A stretch of DNA of 44,673 bases from the NCBI RefSeq assembly GCF_001758345.1, contig NZ_MKQS01000001.1, forward strand, positions 380,406 to 425,078. The letters are read 5' to 3'. Source of the DNA: Acinetobacter towneri. GTDB lineage: Bacteria > Pseudomonadota > Gammaproteobacteria > Pseudomonadales > Moraxellaceae. Below, piece after piece: positions 25,948 through 34,753 of this stretch. Numbering within the stretch: the stretch's first letter is position 1; each line of letters starts with the position of its first letter. Position numbers and translations under genes: made by a program. Under the pieces are notes generated by a model. It made no database searches, was not told the DNA's origin, and saw only the letters and a list, made by a program, of their open reading frames with translations.

Positions 25948-27969
25948 TTATAGACCTGTTGTTTTGAATTTAAGGTGCTGAATCAGCACACCATCTATTG
26001 CAACTGAACCTAGATTCTTAGCAGTACCATCTACACCTTTAAATACAACACCTGTGGCATTATCATGATCCTTGGCACGCAACATATTATTTGGCAAGCG
26101 TTCTACAGTACCAATTGCAATACTACTATGTGTCGCATTACGTCCTTGATACATCGCAGCACTGTCATTGGCATTGGCTTTTAGCGGTGTGCCACAGCTC
26201 ACCACATTACAGGTAGAACCTGTAAATGCTGTAGAACCTAAATATCCACCCTTTCCATCTTCATAATTTTGATAAATTTTATTGTAAATTTCAGGAACAT
26301 TCGGAATACGTGTTACTTCCAGCACAATATTATTGCCCTCAGAACCAACCACAAAAGGCTGATAGATATTCCCTAAAACTAAATTGATATTTGGGCTGTA
26401 TAAATACAAACCTTCTATATCATGAAAAACTGGTGCTAATGAACCATCTATTGCTGGTGTGGCCGCAGTTCCATCTAAAGTGTCTGATTTTGATGCTGTA
26501 CTAATGCGAATTCCTTTACTGTCTAAGTTTGAGTCTGTAAAACTTAAAATCGCAGGATTATCATTGGTATTTAAACGCAATACACTTGCCATACCCAATG
26601 TTTGATGATGATTTGGGTTATCCGAGTCTAAAGTCTGAAATACTCGGGTCTGTGAACCATTTAAACTTAAACCATTGGCAACAAACTGAGTACGTAAACG
26701 GTGCTCTTTATCTAAACCCGATTTTGGTGCTCCAGTGCTCGGATCAACCTCTGCGCTTGAATTCAACTGACGCGAAAAAATATCAGTCCAAAAGCCCAAT
26801 TTAATATTATTATCACTTTCAGTTGGCGTTGTAGTTGCGAGCGGTGCCTCAAGTGCCAAATAACCGACATCTTTTTCTACATTTTTAAATTGTTTTACTT
26901 TTTCTGTACCAGCACGGAATAACCATGGATTGTCTGCAGAACCCCAGTTAAAACCCTGATTGCTATAACGGCTACTTAATGAGTTATCACTTTTAGATAA
27001 TGCTAAACCATAAATAAAGATATCTGCTTTAGTTCTGAGTGAACCTACTGAAGTTTGTGCTGCTGCTGTTTTTGCTGCTTGAGTTGCGGTATTTACTGCT
27101 AACAATTCCAATTCTTTGATTGCATTTGTAGCTGCTGCTTTTGCAATTTTATCCCCTTCATAGTCCAGCCGCTCTTGAGTTACTGTTTCTACAGTTTGAG
27201 CAACCTTAGGATCAATATGATTAAATCTTGTAACCCCTTGCGTCCACTGTGTTGAAGGTACGGTATCAGCACTTCTATTACCATATAAAATTTCAATCAT
27301 TTCATAAGTATTATTAGTCGCATACTCTATTGCCTTTTTTTCTAAGTTCGGATCCCAAGCATGTAGGGAATATGATGTTGTACCATCTTCTATTAAGTCA
27401 GAACCAATAAATCCCCAAGTACCATCATGATAATCATTATAACGCTGTTGATAATATTGTTTCATTCGATCAGATTCAAAGTATTCTGCCACTGAACTTT
27501 GACGCACACCAACTGAGATTTCACTGCTCACTGCTGTTTTTGTAGAGCTATAATTTTGTGTTTTATAGTTATTGAAAGTCGTCGTATAGGTACTTTGGTA
27601 TAATGTTGATGTAGTTGAAACACCTGCCAAATATTCAGCATCATAAACCTGATTATAAACTTTCTTATAGGTATGTTCTGAAATATTCTGATAATTCTCC
27701 CCCGTCGGAATAATACGAATAAAGCCCGTATCATATTGACTAGGGTTTTCTAACCCACGTGTATAGCTCGACCCTGTTGATAGATCATTCGGTTGCTGAA
27801 ACACCATTTTGAAATCATCAAGAACTAAAGCAACCCCTTCGCCTGTGGTATTTGACAAAGAGTCATCGGAGAGTGCTTGCAAGGCATAACTTGGGTTCGC
27901 CAAAAAAAAGCCTATCGCAGTGGCTAAGCAATGCTTACGAAAAGGGAAAGTAATTGCGTGTTCAGTCAT
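25948..27969 (-). CDS. Exported Tyr/Thr/Ser-rich protein with LS-x3-GE signature, first gene of the operon
   Basis: 673 residues from the ATG at 27969, chosen because AAGGA lies 8 nt upstream; an ATG at 27978 abuts the ribosome site. Signal peptide with RKHCLATAIGFFLANPSYA, then LQALSDDSLSNTTGEGVAL, the shared signature with Glu in place of Gln. A Tyr/Ser/Thr-rich stretch follows (about 70-170), then an Ala/Glu/Thr-rich helical segment (about 260-310, AAATNAIKELELLAVNTATQAAK), then beta-rich sequence to the end. The only mature cysteines form one pair, CNVVSC. First gene of the four-gene unit, so its promoter should lie between 27970 and 28157. Function unknown; likely a surface structure component. 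Confidence 0.72.
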   Translation of the reverse strand: MTEHAITFPFRKHCLATAIGFFLANPSYALQALSDDSLSNTTGEGVALVLDDFKMVFQQPNDLSTGSSYTRGLENPSQYDTGFIRIIPTGENYQNISEHTYKKVYNQVYDAEYLAGVSTTSTLYQSTYTTTFNNYKTQNYSSTKTAVSSEISVGVRQSSVAEYFESDRMKQYYQQRYNDYHDGTWGFIGSDLIEDGTTSYSLHAWDPNLEKKAIEYATNNTYEMIEILYGNRSADTVPSTQWTQGVTRFNHIDPKVAQTVETVTQERLDYEGDKIAKAAATNAIKELELLAVNTATQAAKTAAAQTSVGSLRTKADIFIYGLALSKSDNSLSSRYSNQGFNWGSADNPWLFRAGTEKVKQFKNVEKDVGYLALEAPLATTTPTESDNNIKLGFWTDIFSRQLNSSAEVDPSTGAPKSGLDKEHRLRTQFVANGLSLNGSQTRVFQTLDSDNPNHHQTLGMASVLRLNTNDNPAILSFTDSNLDSKGIRISTASKSDTLDGTAATPAIDGSLAPVFHDIEGLYLYSPNINLVLGNIYQPFVVGSEGNNIVLEVTRIPNVPEIYNKIYQNYEDGKGGYLGSTAFTGSTCNVVSCGTPLKANANDSAAMYQGRNATHSSIAIGTVERLPNNMLRAKDHDNATGVVFKGVDGTAKNLGSVAIDGVLIQHLKFKTTGL

Positions 27970-28152
27970 CTCGACCATCCTTTTATCTGATGCTCCGCAT
28001 CTTTCTTTTATTTATCTATAGCTTGGCTATTTATTTGAGTGTTTTTATCCTTAAAAACGTGATTATGCCAAACCATTCTCATATTTAATTATGCTGAATA
28101 TTTATGCAAATGCAAAACAAACTGGCTAAACAGCACAGCTTTCCGATGAATG

Positions 28153-28179
28153 AAAAAAAGCGAGCACATTGGCTCGCTT
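28153..28179 (-). terminator. Terminator of dcd
   Basis: AAGCGAGC (28158-28165) pairs with GCTCGCTT (28172-28179) over a 6-nt loop. On the minus strand the stem runs into a T-tract (the A-run at 28153-28159), placing it 35 bp past the dcd stop. Confidence 0.82.
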
Positions 28180-28213
28180 CTTCAATAGAAAAATTGTGAT
28201 AGATAGTTGTTGC

Positions 28214-28783
28214 TTATGCTTTAGGCAAGGTTACGCCTGTCTGCCCTTGATATTTACCACCACGGTCTTTGTACGAAGTTTCGCAGACTTCATCTGATTC
28301 AAAGAACAGCATTTGCGCCACACCTTCGCCCGCATAAATACGTGCAGGCAAGTTCGTGGTATTAGAAAATTCTAAGGTGACATGCCCTTCCCACTCAGGT
28401 TCTAACGGAGTGACATTGACAATAATACCGCAACGCGCATAGGTCGATTTACCTAAACACACTGTTAATACATTGCGTGGAATACGAAAATATTCAACGG
28501 TACGCGCTAAAGCAAATGAGTTTGGCGGAATGATGCACACATCTGATTCAATATCGATAAAACTTTTTTCATCAAAGTTTTTTGGATCGACAATTGCTGA
28601 GTGAACATTGGTAAAGACTTTAAATTCACGGGCACAACGTACATCATAACCATAGCTAGACACCCCATAAGAAATGAGTTTTTCGCCATTTTCGTCAAAG
28701 CGAACTTGGTTTTCTGCATACGGTTCAATCATGCCGTGTTTTTCGCTCATTTCGCGAATCCAACGATCAGACTTAATTGCCAT
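28214..28783 (-). CDS. dcd: dCTP deaminase
   Basis: 189 residues. Homotrimeric enzyme of the dUTPase fold that deaminates dCTP to dUTP for thymidylate synthesis. The nucleotide-binding segment [10 protein letters not shown] (111-120) and the catalytic Glu138 in HVTLEFSN are both present, as are DVRCAREF (47-54) and the C-terminal [10 protein letters not shown] that closes over the substrate. Length and motifs match proteobacterial Dcd. Monocistronic by appearance: terminator just downstream and the secreted-protein operon starting beyond it. Confidence 0.97.
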   Translation of the reverse strand: MAIKSDRWIREMSEKHGMIEPYAENQVRFDENGEKLISYGVSSYGYDVRCAREFKVFTNVHSAIVDPKNFDEKSFIDIESDVCIIPPNSFALARTVEYFRIPRNVLTVCLGKSTYARCGIIVNVTPLEPEWEGHVTLEFSNTTNLPARIYAGEGVAQMLFFESDEVCETSYKDRGGKYQGQTGVTLPKA

Positions 28784-28917
28784 TTATTCTCTATCCAAAA
28801 TATGAATGTTTAACTGTGCTGTACTTTAACTGAAATCTAAGTTAATGAAAACCAGCCGTTTCCCTCACATCGCTTTTTTAAGTGCAATGATTATTTGCTG
28901 TGGACACAACTTTGGCT

Positions 28918-29511
28918 TTATAGACTTAATAAAGCCGAATAACTTAAAGGAATTGAAAAGCTCAGCAACACAATAGAAGCTGTTTTTTGTAGATTGCACT
29001 GATTGAGCCAGCTAATTTTATTTTTAGCGAGCACCGAACCAATAAATGTCCAGAAAAAAGCAATCGGCACGATTAAACATAAAAATGCCAGCATGTGTGC
29101 CACATAATAGTCTGCTTTTACCCATGCAATCGTTGGGAAAATCGCAGAGGCAAACAACAATGCTTTCGGATTCAATAAAGTCGCTAAAAATAGCTCACTC
29201 GCACGAATCGTAGGTTGATTAAAGCTTTGCTCAACTTTGGCCGTGCGCCACAATTTAATCGCCAAGAAAATAATATAACTTGCACTGAATAATTTTAGAA
29301 TGGTGGGCAATAATGGAAGATGGGTAGACACCGTACCAATTAAGGCACCCCAAAGTGTAATAGAAATCAAATAACCCAATGCTTCTGCTGGAATTAATCG
29401 GAAAGATTTACGGATACCAACCTGAATACCTGATGATGCAAGCAAGGTATTGGTTGGCCCTGGTGTCAATAAAATTGTGATCACCAAACCGATAAAAAAC
29501 CATGAAATCAT
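28918..29511 (-). CDS. LysE-family amino-acid exporter
   Basis: 197 residues with about six hydrophobic helices (for example 2-24, 38-62, 67-87, 108-128, 138-162, 175-195). The N-terminal signature TPGPTNTLLASSGIQVG is the LysE/RhtB hallmark, as is LNPKALLFASAIFP near residue 110. Members export amino acids or small amines across the inner membrane. Substrate not predictable. No regulator of the LysG type is adjacent. Confidence 0.87.
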   Translation of the reverse strand: MISWFFIGLVITILLTPGPTNTLLASSGIQVGIRKSFRLIPAEALGYLISITLWGALIGTVSTHLPLLPTILKLFSASYIIFLAIKLWRTAKVEQSFNQPTIRASELFLATLLNPKALLFASAIFPTIAWVKADYYVAHMLAFLCLIVPIAFFWTFIGSVLAKNKISWLNQCNLQKTASIVLLSFSIPLSYSALLSL

Positions 29512-29883
29512 GAATTGACCTCACTACTGAATGAACGCAGATTAAAATAGTTCATTGCAATTGGCAAAAAGTATTTTGTAAGACAAATTACTGATTAGTT
29601 TAATATTTTAAATTTATTATTCTTATTCAAACACTTATATAGAAAATATTATTTAATTGAATAGTAACTTATAAGTCATTTTTTCTTAACATTTTTAAGT
29701 TAATGAGAGATTAAACGCCATTAAATCAGATGCTTGTGTGTTTTTTAATCAAAAAAATAGTTCACCGAAGTGAGCCAAATTTTCAAAATATTGTGACTTA
29801 GCTTTTAAAGATGAATCATTCAGAATTTAAAGGACGATAACTGAATCACTGAAACCTCGATCATTCAAAGCAGAAATGACTGA
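29512..29883. other. AT-rich intergenic stretch between apbC and the LysE-family gene
   Basis: About 370 bp, strongly AT-rich and with stop codons in all frames. I see no tRNA, clear terminator or ribosome site with an open frame. The only structure is a short repeat of TCATTC/GAATGA-type words near 29815-29870. It probably holds the LysE-gene promoter on the minus strand near 29530-29620. Confidence 0.4.
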
Positions 29884-31137
29884 TTAGAAAATACGATTCT
29901 GATCTTTTTCAGCTTTAGGCAGTTTTTTTGCAATTTTCTGAGCAATCGCAATGTAACTATCGGCAGCATCATCGCCTGCAATCACTGACGGCGTACCTGC
30001 ATCGACATTTTCACGAATACTGACATTTAAGGGTAAACGCCCAAGCAACGGAATGTCATATTGTTCTGCCAGTTTATCGCCGCCGCCCTGACCAAAAATT
30101 TGTTCTTCGTAGCCACAGTTTGAACAGATATGCGTCGACATATTCTCAATTACACCCATGACAGGAATTTGCACACGATTAAACAACTCTATGCCTTTGA
30201 CAGCATCCATTAAAGCGACATTTTGTGGTGTGGTTACAATTACCGCTCCCGTTACAGGAATGCGCTGTGCAAGTGTCAGTTGAATATCCCCCGTTCCTGG
30301 TGGCATATCAATCATCAATACATCTAAATCTGGCCATAGAGTCTGATTAAAAAGTTGCATTAATGCACCTGTGGCTTTTGGTCCACGCCATGCCACAGGT
30401 GTGTTGTGGTCACCCGTTAAATGCCCGATGGATAACACAGGCATCCCAAAAGCATCCAACGGTACAAACTGCTCAGCTTCAATCATTGGGGTTTTACCTG
30501 CATTGCCGAGCATGGTCGGAATACTAGGACCATAAATATCGGCATCTAATACACCAACTTTTAAGCCAAGCTTTTGTAATGCCAAAGCCAAATTTACCGT
30601 AGTGGTGGATTTCCCAACCCCGCCTTTGCCCGAAGACACCAAAATTACGTTTTGAATACGCGGATGTTTCGGCACATCACGTTGTTGTGGCGCTGCTTTT
30701 TGAATCGGTGGATTATTCGGATCGACTTCTTGCATTGAATTTTGACCTGCAGCATCGACCACTGGTGGTAAGTGAGATGCAGCAGTCTGTGTGGTCGATT
30801 TTGAGCAGCTTTCACCTTCAGTATGTTGATGCCCACAGCTTTCTTTTTTTTGTCCAGTTTTCTGCTGAATCACATGCATATTCAATTCTTTAATGCCGCA
30901 TTTTTCTAAAGCATCTGCCAACTCATCATGAATTTGTTGTAAATATTGTTTTTCTTCAGGATAAGTATTAATGGTGATTTGTAAAATTTCACCCTGCACA
31001 TTCACTTGGGAAATACGATCTTTTAAAGCATGTTCAGATTCAGGCAATACATAACTTTGTAGCACGTGCTGAATAGCTTCCTCATTCACCATATGCGAAG
31101 GTGAAAAAACTGATTTAAGTGAAGAAAGCCAAGACAT
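29884..31137 (-). CDS. apbC: Mrp/ApbC-type P-loop ATPase, iron-sulfur cluster carrier
   Basis: 417 residues. N-terminal DUF59/MIP18-like domain (about 15-92), a linker, then a MinD-like ATPase with deviant Walker A GKGGVGKST at 170-178, DADIYGPS (198-205), IDMPPGTGD (276-284) and the CxxC pair Cys338/Cys341 (ICSNCGY) that binds a bridging 4Fe-4S cluster in the dimer. It loads clusters onto apo-proteins. The linker holds an unusual Cys/His group (C101, H103, H105, C111 in CGHQHTEGESC) that could bind metal. Divergent from metG, an arrangement that is common in gamma-proteobacteria (apbC next to metG). Confidence 0.95.
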   Translation of the reverse strand: MSWLSSLKSVFSPSHMVNEEAIQHVLQSYVLPESEHALKDRISQVNVQGEILQITINTYPEEKQYLQQIHDELADALEKCGIKELNMHVIQQKTGQKKESCGHQHTEGESCSKSTTQTAASHLPPVVDAAGQNSMQEVDPNNPPIQKAAPQQRDVPKHPRIQNVILVSSGKGGVGKSTTTVNLALALQKLGLKVGVLDADIYGPSIPTMLGNAGKTPMIEAEQFVPLDAFGMPVLSIGHLTGDHNTPVAWRGPKATGALMQLFNQTLWPDLDVLMIDMPPGTGDIQLTLAQRIPVTGAVIVTTPQNVALMDAVKGIELFNRVQIPVMGVIENMSTHICSNCGYEEQIFGQGGGDKLAEQYDIPLLGRLPLNVSIRENVDAGTPSVIAGDDAADSYIAIAQKIAKKLPKAEKDQNRIF

Positions 31138-31414
31138 AGATTTACTCCAAAGTTTGGAAATACCGCGATTTTGATAGTGTAACGATAATTCAGTCTAAGG
31201 TTAAGTCGTGCTATCACTGAAATACTTAATTCTGAGTATATTGCTTGGTTTTTACATGATTTGTGGTCAAATGCAGACCAAGAGTGTGTTTTGATATTGT
31301 ATTTAGCCTTCTAGGCGGATTTGAAAAGAATTCATGGAATCCCTTGTGCATCTATGTGCTATCTAAGGTAAAATTGCCCAAATTGCATCAGCCCTATATG
31401 AGAGAGTTATATCC

Positions 31415-33472
31415 GTGCGTCAAATTTTAGTCACTAACGCCCTACCATACGCCAATGGCCCGATCCATATGGGTCACTTACTCGGTTATATCCAGGCAGA
31501 TATCTGGGTTCGCGCCATGCGTGCAATGGGACATGACGTGACTTATGTCTGTGCGGATGATGCGCATGGTACAGCAATCATGCTGCGTGCCGAAGCCAAT
31601 GAAATTAGCCCTGAACAGCAAATTGCCAATGTGCAACAAGAACACATTCGTGATTTTGACGGTTTTAGCGTGCATTTTGATCATTATGATTCAACGCATA
31701 GCGACACCAACCGCGCACGTGCCAGCGAAATTTATGTTAAAAACCGTGATGCAGGCAATATTGCTGTTCGTCCTGTCACGCAATTGTTTGATCCTGAAAA
31801 AGGCATGTTCTTATCAGATCGTTTTATTAAAGGCACTTGCCCTAAATGTAAAGCAGAAGATCAATACGGCGACTCTTGCGAAGTTTGCGGCACAACCTAT
31901 AACGCGACTGAGCTGATTAATCCAAAATCGACTTTAAGCGGTGCAACGCCTGTAGAAAAATCATCAGATCATTACTTCTTTAAATTGCCTAATTTTGGCG
32001 AATATTTGCAAAAATGGACGCGTGATGAAGGTCGTTTGCCAGTTTCAATTGCCAACAAATTAGATGAATGGTTTGAAAATGGTTTAAATGACTGGGATAT
32101 TTCACGTGATGCGCCATATTTTGGTTTTGAAATTCCAGATGCACCGAACAAATATTTTTATGTCTGGGTTGATGCGCCAATTGGTTATATGTCGAGTTTT
32201 GAAAACTACGTAAAAACCAAACGCCCCGACCTGAATTTTGACGATTATTGGAAAAAAAATTCAGACAAAGAAGTCTATCACTTCATTGGTAAAGACATCG
32301 TCTATTTCCACGCCTTGTTCTGGCCTGCAATGTTAGATGGTGCGGGTTATCGCACGCCTACAGGTTTATTTGTAAATGGTTTCTTGACTGTAAATGGTCA
32401 AAAAATGTCGAAATCTCGCGGCACATTTATTAAAGCAGAAACGTATTTACAGCATTTAAATCCTGAATATTTACGCTATTACTTTGCATCAAAACTATCT
32501 GATAAAGTTGAAGACTCTGACTTAAATCTGGATGATTTTGTGCAGAAAGTAAACTCTGATCTTGTAGGTAAAGTGGTGAATATTGCCAGTCGTTGTGCCA
32601 AATTCATCAATACCAAATTTGATAACAAATTAAGTGCGAGCTGTGCAGAACCTGAGTTAGTACAAAGCTTTATTGATGCGGGCGATTCAATTGCTCAAGC
32701 CTATGAAGCACGTGAATTCTCTGCTGCTATTCGTGAAATCATGGCTCTTGCGGACAAAGCGAATCAATATATTGATGAGAAAAAGCCTTGGGCTTTAGCC
32801 AAAATTGAAGGCGAAGAACAGCAAGTTCATGACGTATGTTCTGTAGGGATTAACCTATTCCGTCAATTGGCGATTTATCTTGCGCCTGTACTGCCAACCT
32901 TGGCTGAACAAGTTCAAGCCTTCTTACAGTTAGATAGCTTTAACTTTGAATCACGTAAAACTGTTTTAGTCGGTCATGAAATTGCGTTGTTCCAACCACT
33001 CATGCAACGTGTTGATCCGAAAGCGGTAGCAGCCATGGTGGATGCATCTAAAGATTCTTTAGCCGCACCTGCTGAAGCACCAAAAGTGGAAAAGAAAAAA
33101 GAAAAGAAAGCTGAGAAGAAGCCTGAGCCTAAAGTGGGTGAAGCTGAAATTATTGGTATTGAAGACTTTATGAAAGTTGACCTCCGTGTAGCAGAAGTTT
33201 TAGAAGCTTCAACTGTCGAGGGTTCTGATAAATTACTTCAACTCACTTTAAATGTTGGTGAAGCTGAACCACGCAATGTGTTTAGTGGTATTCGTGAGTT
33301 TTATCAGCCCGAAGACTTAAAAGGCAAATTGGTGGTGATGGTCGCTAACCTTGCACCTCGTAAAATGCGTTTTGGTATCTCTAATGGTATGGTACTTGCC
33401 GCTGGTAATGGCGAAGGTGTTTGGGTGATCTCACCTGAATCTGGCGCTAAAGCGGGTGATAAAGTTTCTTAG
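31415..33472 (+). CDS. metG: Methionyl-tRNA synthetase
   Basis: 685 residues from a GTG start with GAGAG upstream. Class I synthetase charging both initiator and elongator tRNA-Met. HIGH-type motif HMGH at 18-21, zinc-binding knuckles [17 protein letters not shown] (about 145-161), KMSKS at 330-334, helical anticodon-binding domain (about 390-540), a Lys/Glu/Ala-rich linker, and the C-terminal EMAP-like dimerising tRNA-binding domain (about 580-685). Full length for the E. coli-like four-cysteine type. Confidence 0.97.
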   Translation: MRQILVTNALPYANGPIHMGHLLGYIQADIWVRAMRAMGHDVTYVCADDAHGTAIMLRAEANEISPEQQIANVQQEHIRDFDGFSVHFDHYDSTHSDTNRARASEIYVKNRDAGNIAVRPVTQLFDPEKGMFLSDRFIKGTCPKCKAEDQYGDSCEVCGTTYNATELINPKSTLSGATPVEKSSDHYFFKLPNFGEYLQKWTRDEGRLPVSIANKLDEWFENGLNDWDISRDAPYFGFEIPDAPNKYFYVWVDAPIGYMSSFENYVKTKRPDLNFDDYWKKNSDKEVYHFIGKDIVYFHALFWPAMLDGAGYRTPTGLFVNGFLTVNGQKMSKSRGTFIKAETYLQHLNPEYLRYYFASKLSDKVEDSDLNLDDFVQKVNSDLVGKVVNIASRCAKFINTKFDNKLSASCAEPELVQSFIDAGDSIAQAYEAREFSAAIREIMALADKANQYIDEKKPWALAKIEGEEQQVHDVCSVGINLFRQLAIYLAPVLPTLAEQVQAFLQLDSFNFESRKTVLVGHEIALFQPLMQRVDPKAVAAMVDASKDSLAAPAEAPKVEKKKEKKAEKKPEPKVGEAEIIGIEDFMKVDLRVAEVLEASTVEGSDKLLQLTLNVGEAEPRNVFSGIREFYQPEDLKGKLVVMVANLAPRKMRFGISNGMVLAAGNGEGVWVISPESGAKAGDKVS

Positions 33473-33486
33473 AATTTTAAACTCAG

Positions 33487-33520
33487 AAAACTCCCTATAG
33501 ATAATATAGGGAGTTTTTTT
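33487..33520 (+). terminator. Terminator after metG, overlapping the end of the convergent PIN gene
   Basis: Stem of 13 bp: AAAACTCCCTATA (33487-33499) with TATAGGGAGTTTT (33505-33517), 5-nt loop, then more Ts. The T-tract reaches into the stop codon of the convergent gene (33520-33522). The A-run on the left gives a weaker T-tract for the minus strand. Confidence 0.85.
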
Positions 33521-34635
33521 TAATTTTTCTCAGCATACAACTCTCTATTGAATGGAGGATCCATATTAGTAGAGTCATAAAGTTCATAAGTGTTTATCAG
33601 CTCATTGTCTAAATTATATTCTTTAATAAGATAAGTATCTGTATCTAATCTATGTTTTTGTTTCCAAGACTTATGATCACAAGTTATTCTATGCTCTTTT
33701 GGAATATTTAAATACTTCCTATATTCTAACCAATCATCATAAACTTTTAACTCACTTGATAACTGATTTTCTGTTGCTGCTACAGAATCAATTACCGCAC
33801 TACTCGCATTAAAAATCTGTAATAACTTCGATAATGAGAGAATATGAAATGATTTACCATTTGTTTCTCGCCTAAACTCATCAACTAATTCAAATCTTGG
33901 ATAAAGCCCCTCTTTATTAGATTGATGCCACCAGTCGCTCTTTTCATCTGCAGAAATAAATATTAAATGTTTATCTTTTTCTTGAGCACACTTTAAGATT
34001 TCTTTCCAAATTATCAAATCACCTGAAGCATTTAAATCCTTTCCTTTATCTTTGAAACCTGGTGGTAGTGATAAGGTATTTCTTTTTTCTAACTCACTCT
34101 CTAGTTGGGTAAAATCGATATGTGAGTCATCCAAAATACGATCGACAAATAACTCTTTATATACTGTGCTTACTGGATCATTCCACGTCCAATTTTGCAT
34201 AGTAGATATTATGCTTCTAATTTTATCTTGATATTCTTTTATCTGAACTTTTAATGCTGATCCCAATCCAATTAGCTGTTCATATTCGTCTAAATTAGTT
34301 AAAACAGGATAATTTTCTACATACTGAAAGCTCGTAGAAGATTTTTTATTTAAAGCTTCAACGATTTCAGAAAGCTTATTTGGTCTGTTTTTTAAGAACT
34401 CTCTAATCGCATGGGAAGGTATATACAATTGATTAGTGCTTATCAGTTGACTGTAGACTTGCTTGATCGCATTGAAACTTTCTGAATTTGTTTTATATGG
34501 TAAAAGTAAAATATTTGTATCCAACACAATAAGCGCTTCATTTTTTATCTCATCAATTTTCTTAAACTCAAAGAAAAATGCATCTCTTGACTGAGGGTAA
34601 ATATCTTTTAATGTATAGAAGTTATTAGAAGCCAT
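33520..34635 (-). CDS. PIN-like domain protein (PIN_8 type), putative ribonuclease
   Basis: 371 residues, no signal peptide. A PIN-type metal site can be read: Asp39 in IVLDTNILLLPY, Glu79 in HAIREFLKN, Asp206 in SGDLIIWKEIL, and Asp230 in IFISADEKSDWW. The phrase PPGFKDKGK just before the third acid is typical of the large PIN_8 group. PIN nucleases cut RNA; large stand-alone members are often found in accessory and defence-rich loci rather than as VapBC-type toxins, and no antitoxin gene is adjacent. The C-terminal 100 residues are charged and unassigned. The gene is AT-rich and sits between metG and a hydrolase with unrelated roles, consistent with acquisition by transfer. Nuclease activity and role are inferred. 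Confidence 0.75.
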   Translation of the reverse strand: MASNNFYTLKDIYPQSRDAFFFEFKKIDEIKNEALIVLDTNILLLPYKTNSESFNAIKQVYSQLISTNQLYIPSHAIREFLKNRPNKLSEIVEALNKKSSTSFQYVENYPVLTNLDEYEQLIGLGSALKVQIKEYQDKIRSIISTMQNWTWNDPVSTVYKELFVDRILDDSHIDFTQLESELEKRNTLSLPPGFKDKGKDLNASGDLIIWKEILKCAQEKDKHLIFISADEKSDWWHQSNKEGLYPRFELVDEFRRETNGKSFHILSLSKLLQIFNASSAVIDSVAATENQLSSELKVYDDWLEYRKYLNIPKEHRITCDHKSWKQKHRLDTDTYLIKEYNLDNELINTYELYDSTNMDPPFNRELYAEKN

Positions 34636-34753
34636 TGCTTAAATAATTTTAAAAATCTTGAACTTAGAATAGTCATACTTACCATTAAAATAAAGAGAAA
34701 AGATCAAAATTATGATAAAAAAGATAAATCACTTTAAAATTTGTAAGAACTCT

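Noticed and set aside
33520-34635. VapC toxin of a toxin-antitoxin pair
   Set aside because: The protein is almost three times the size of VapC and no small antitoxin gene lies upstream or downstream.
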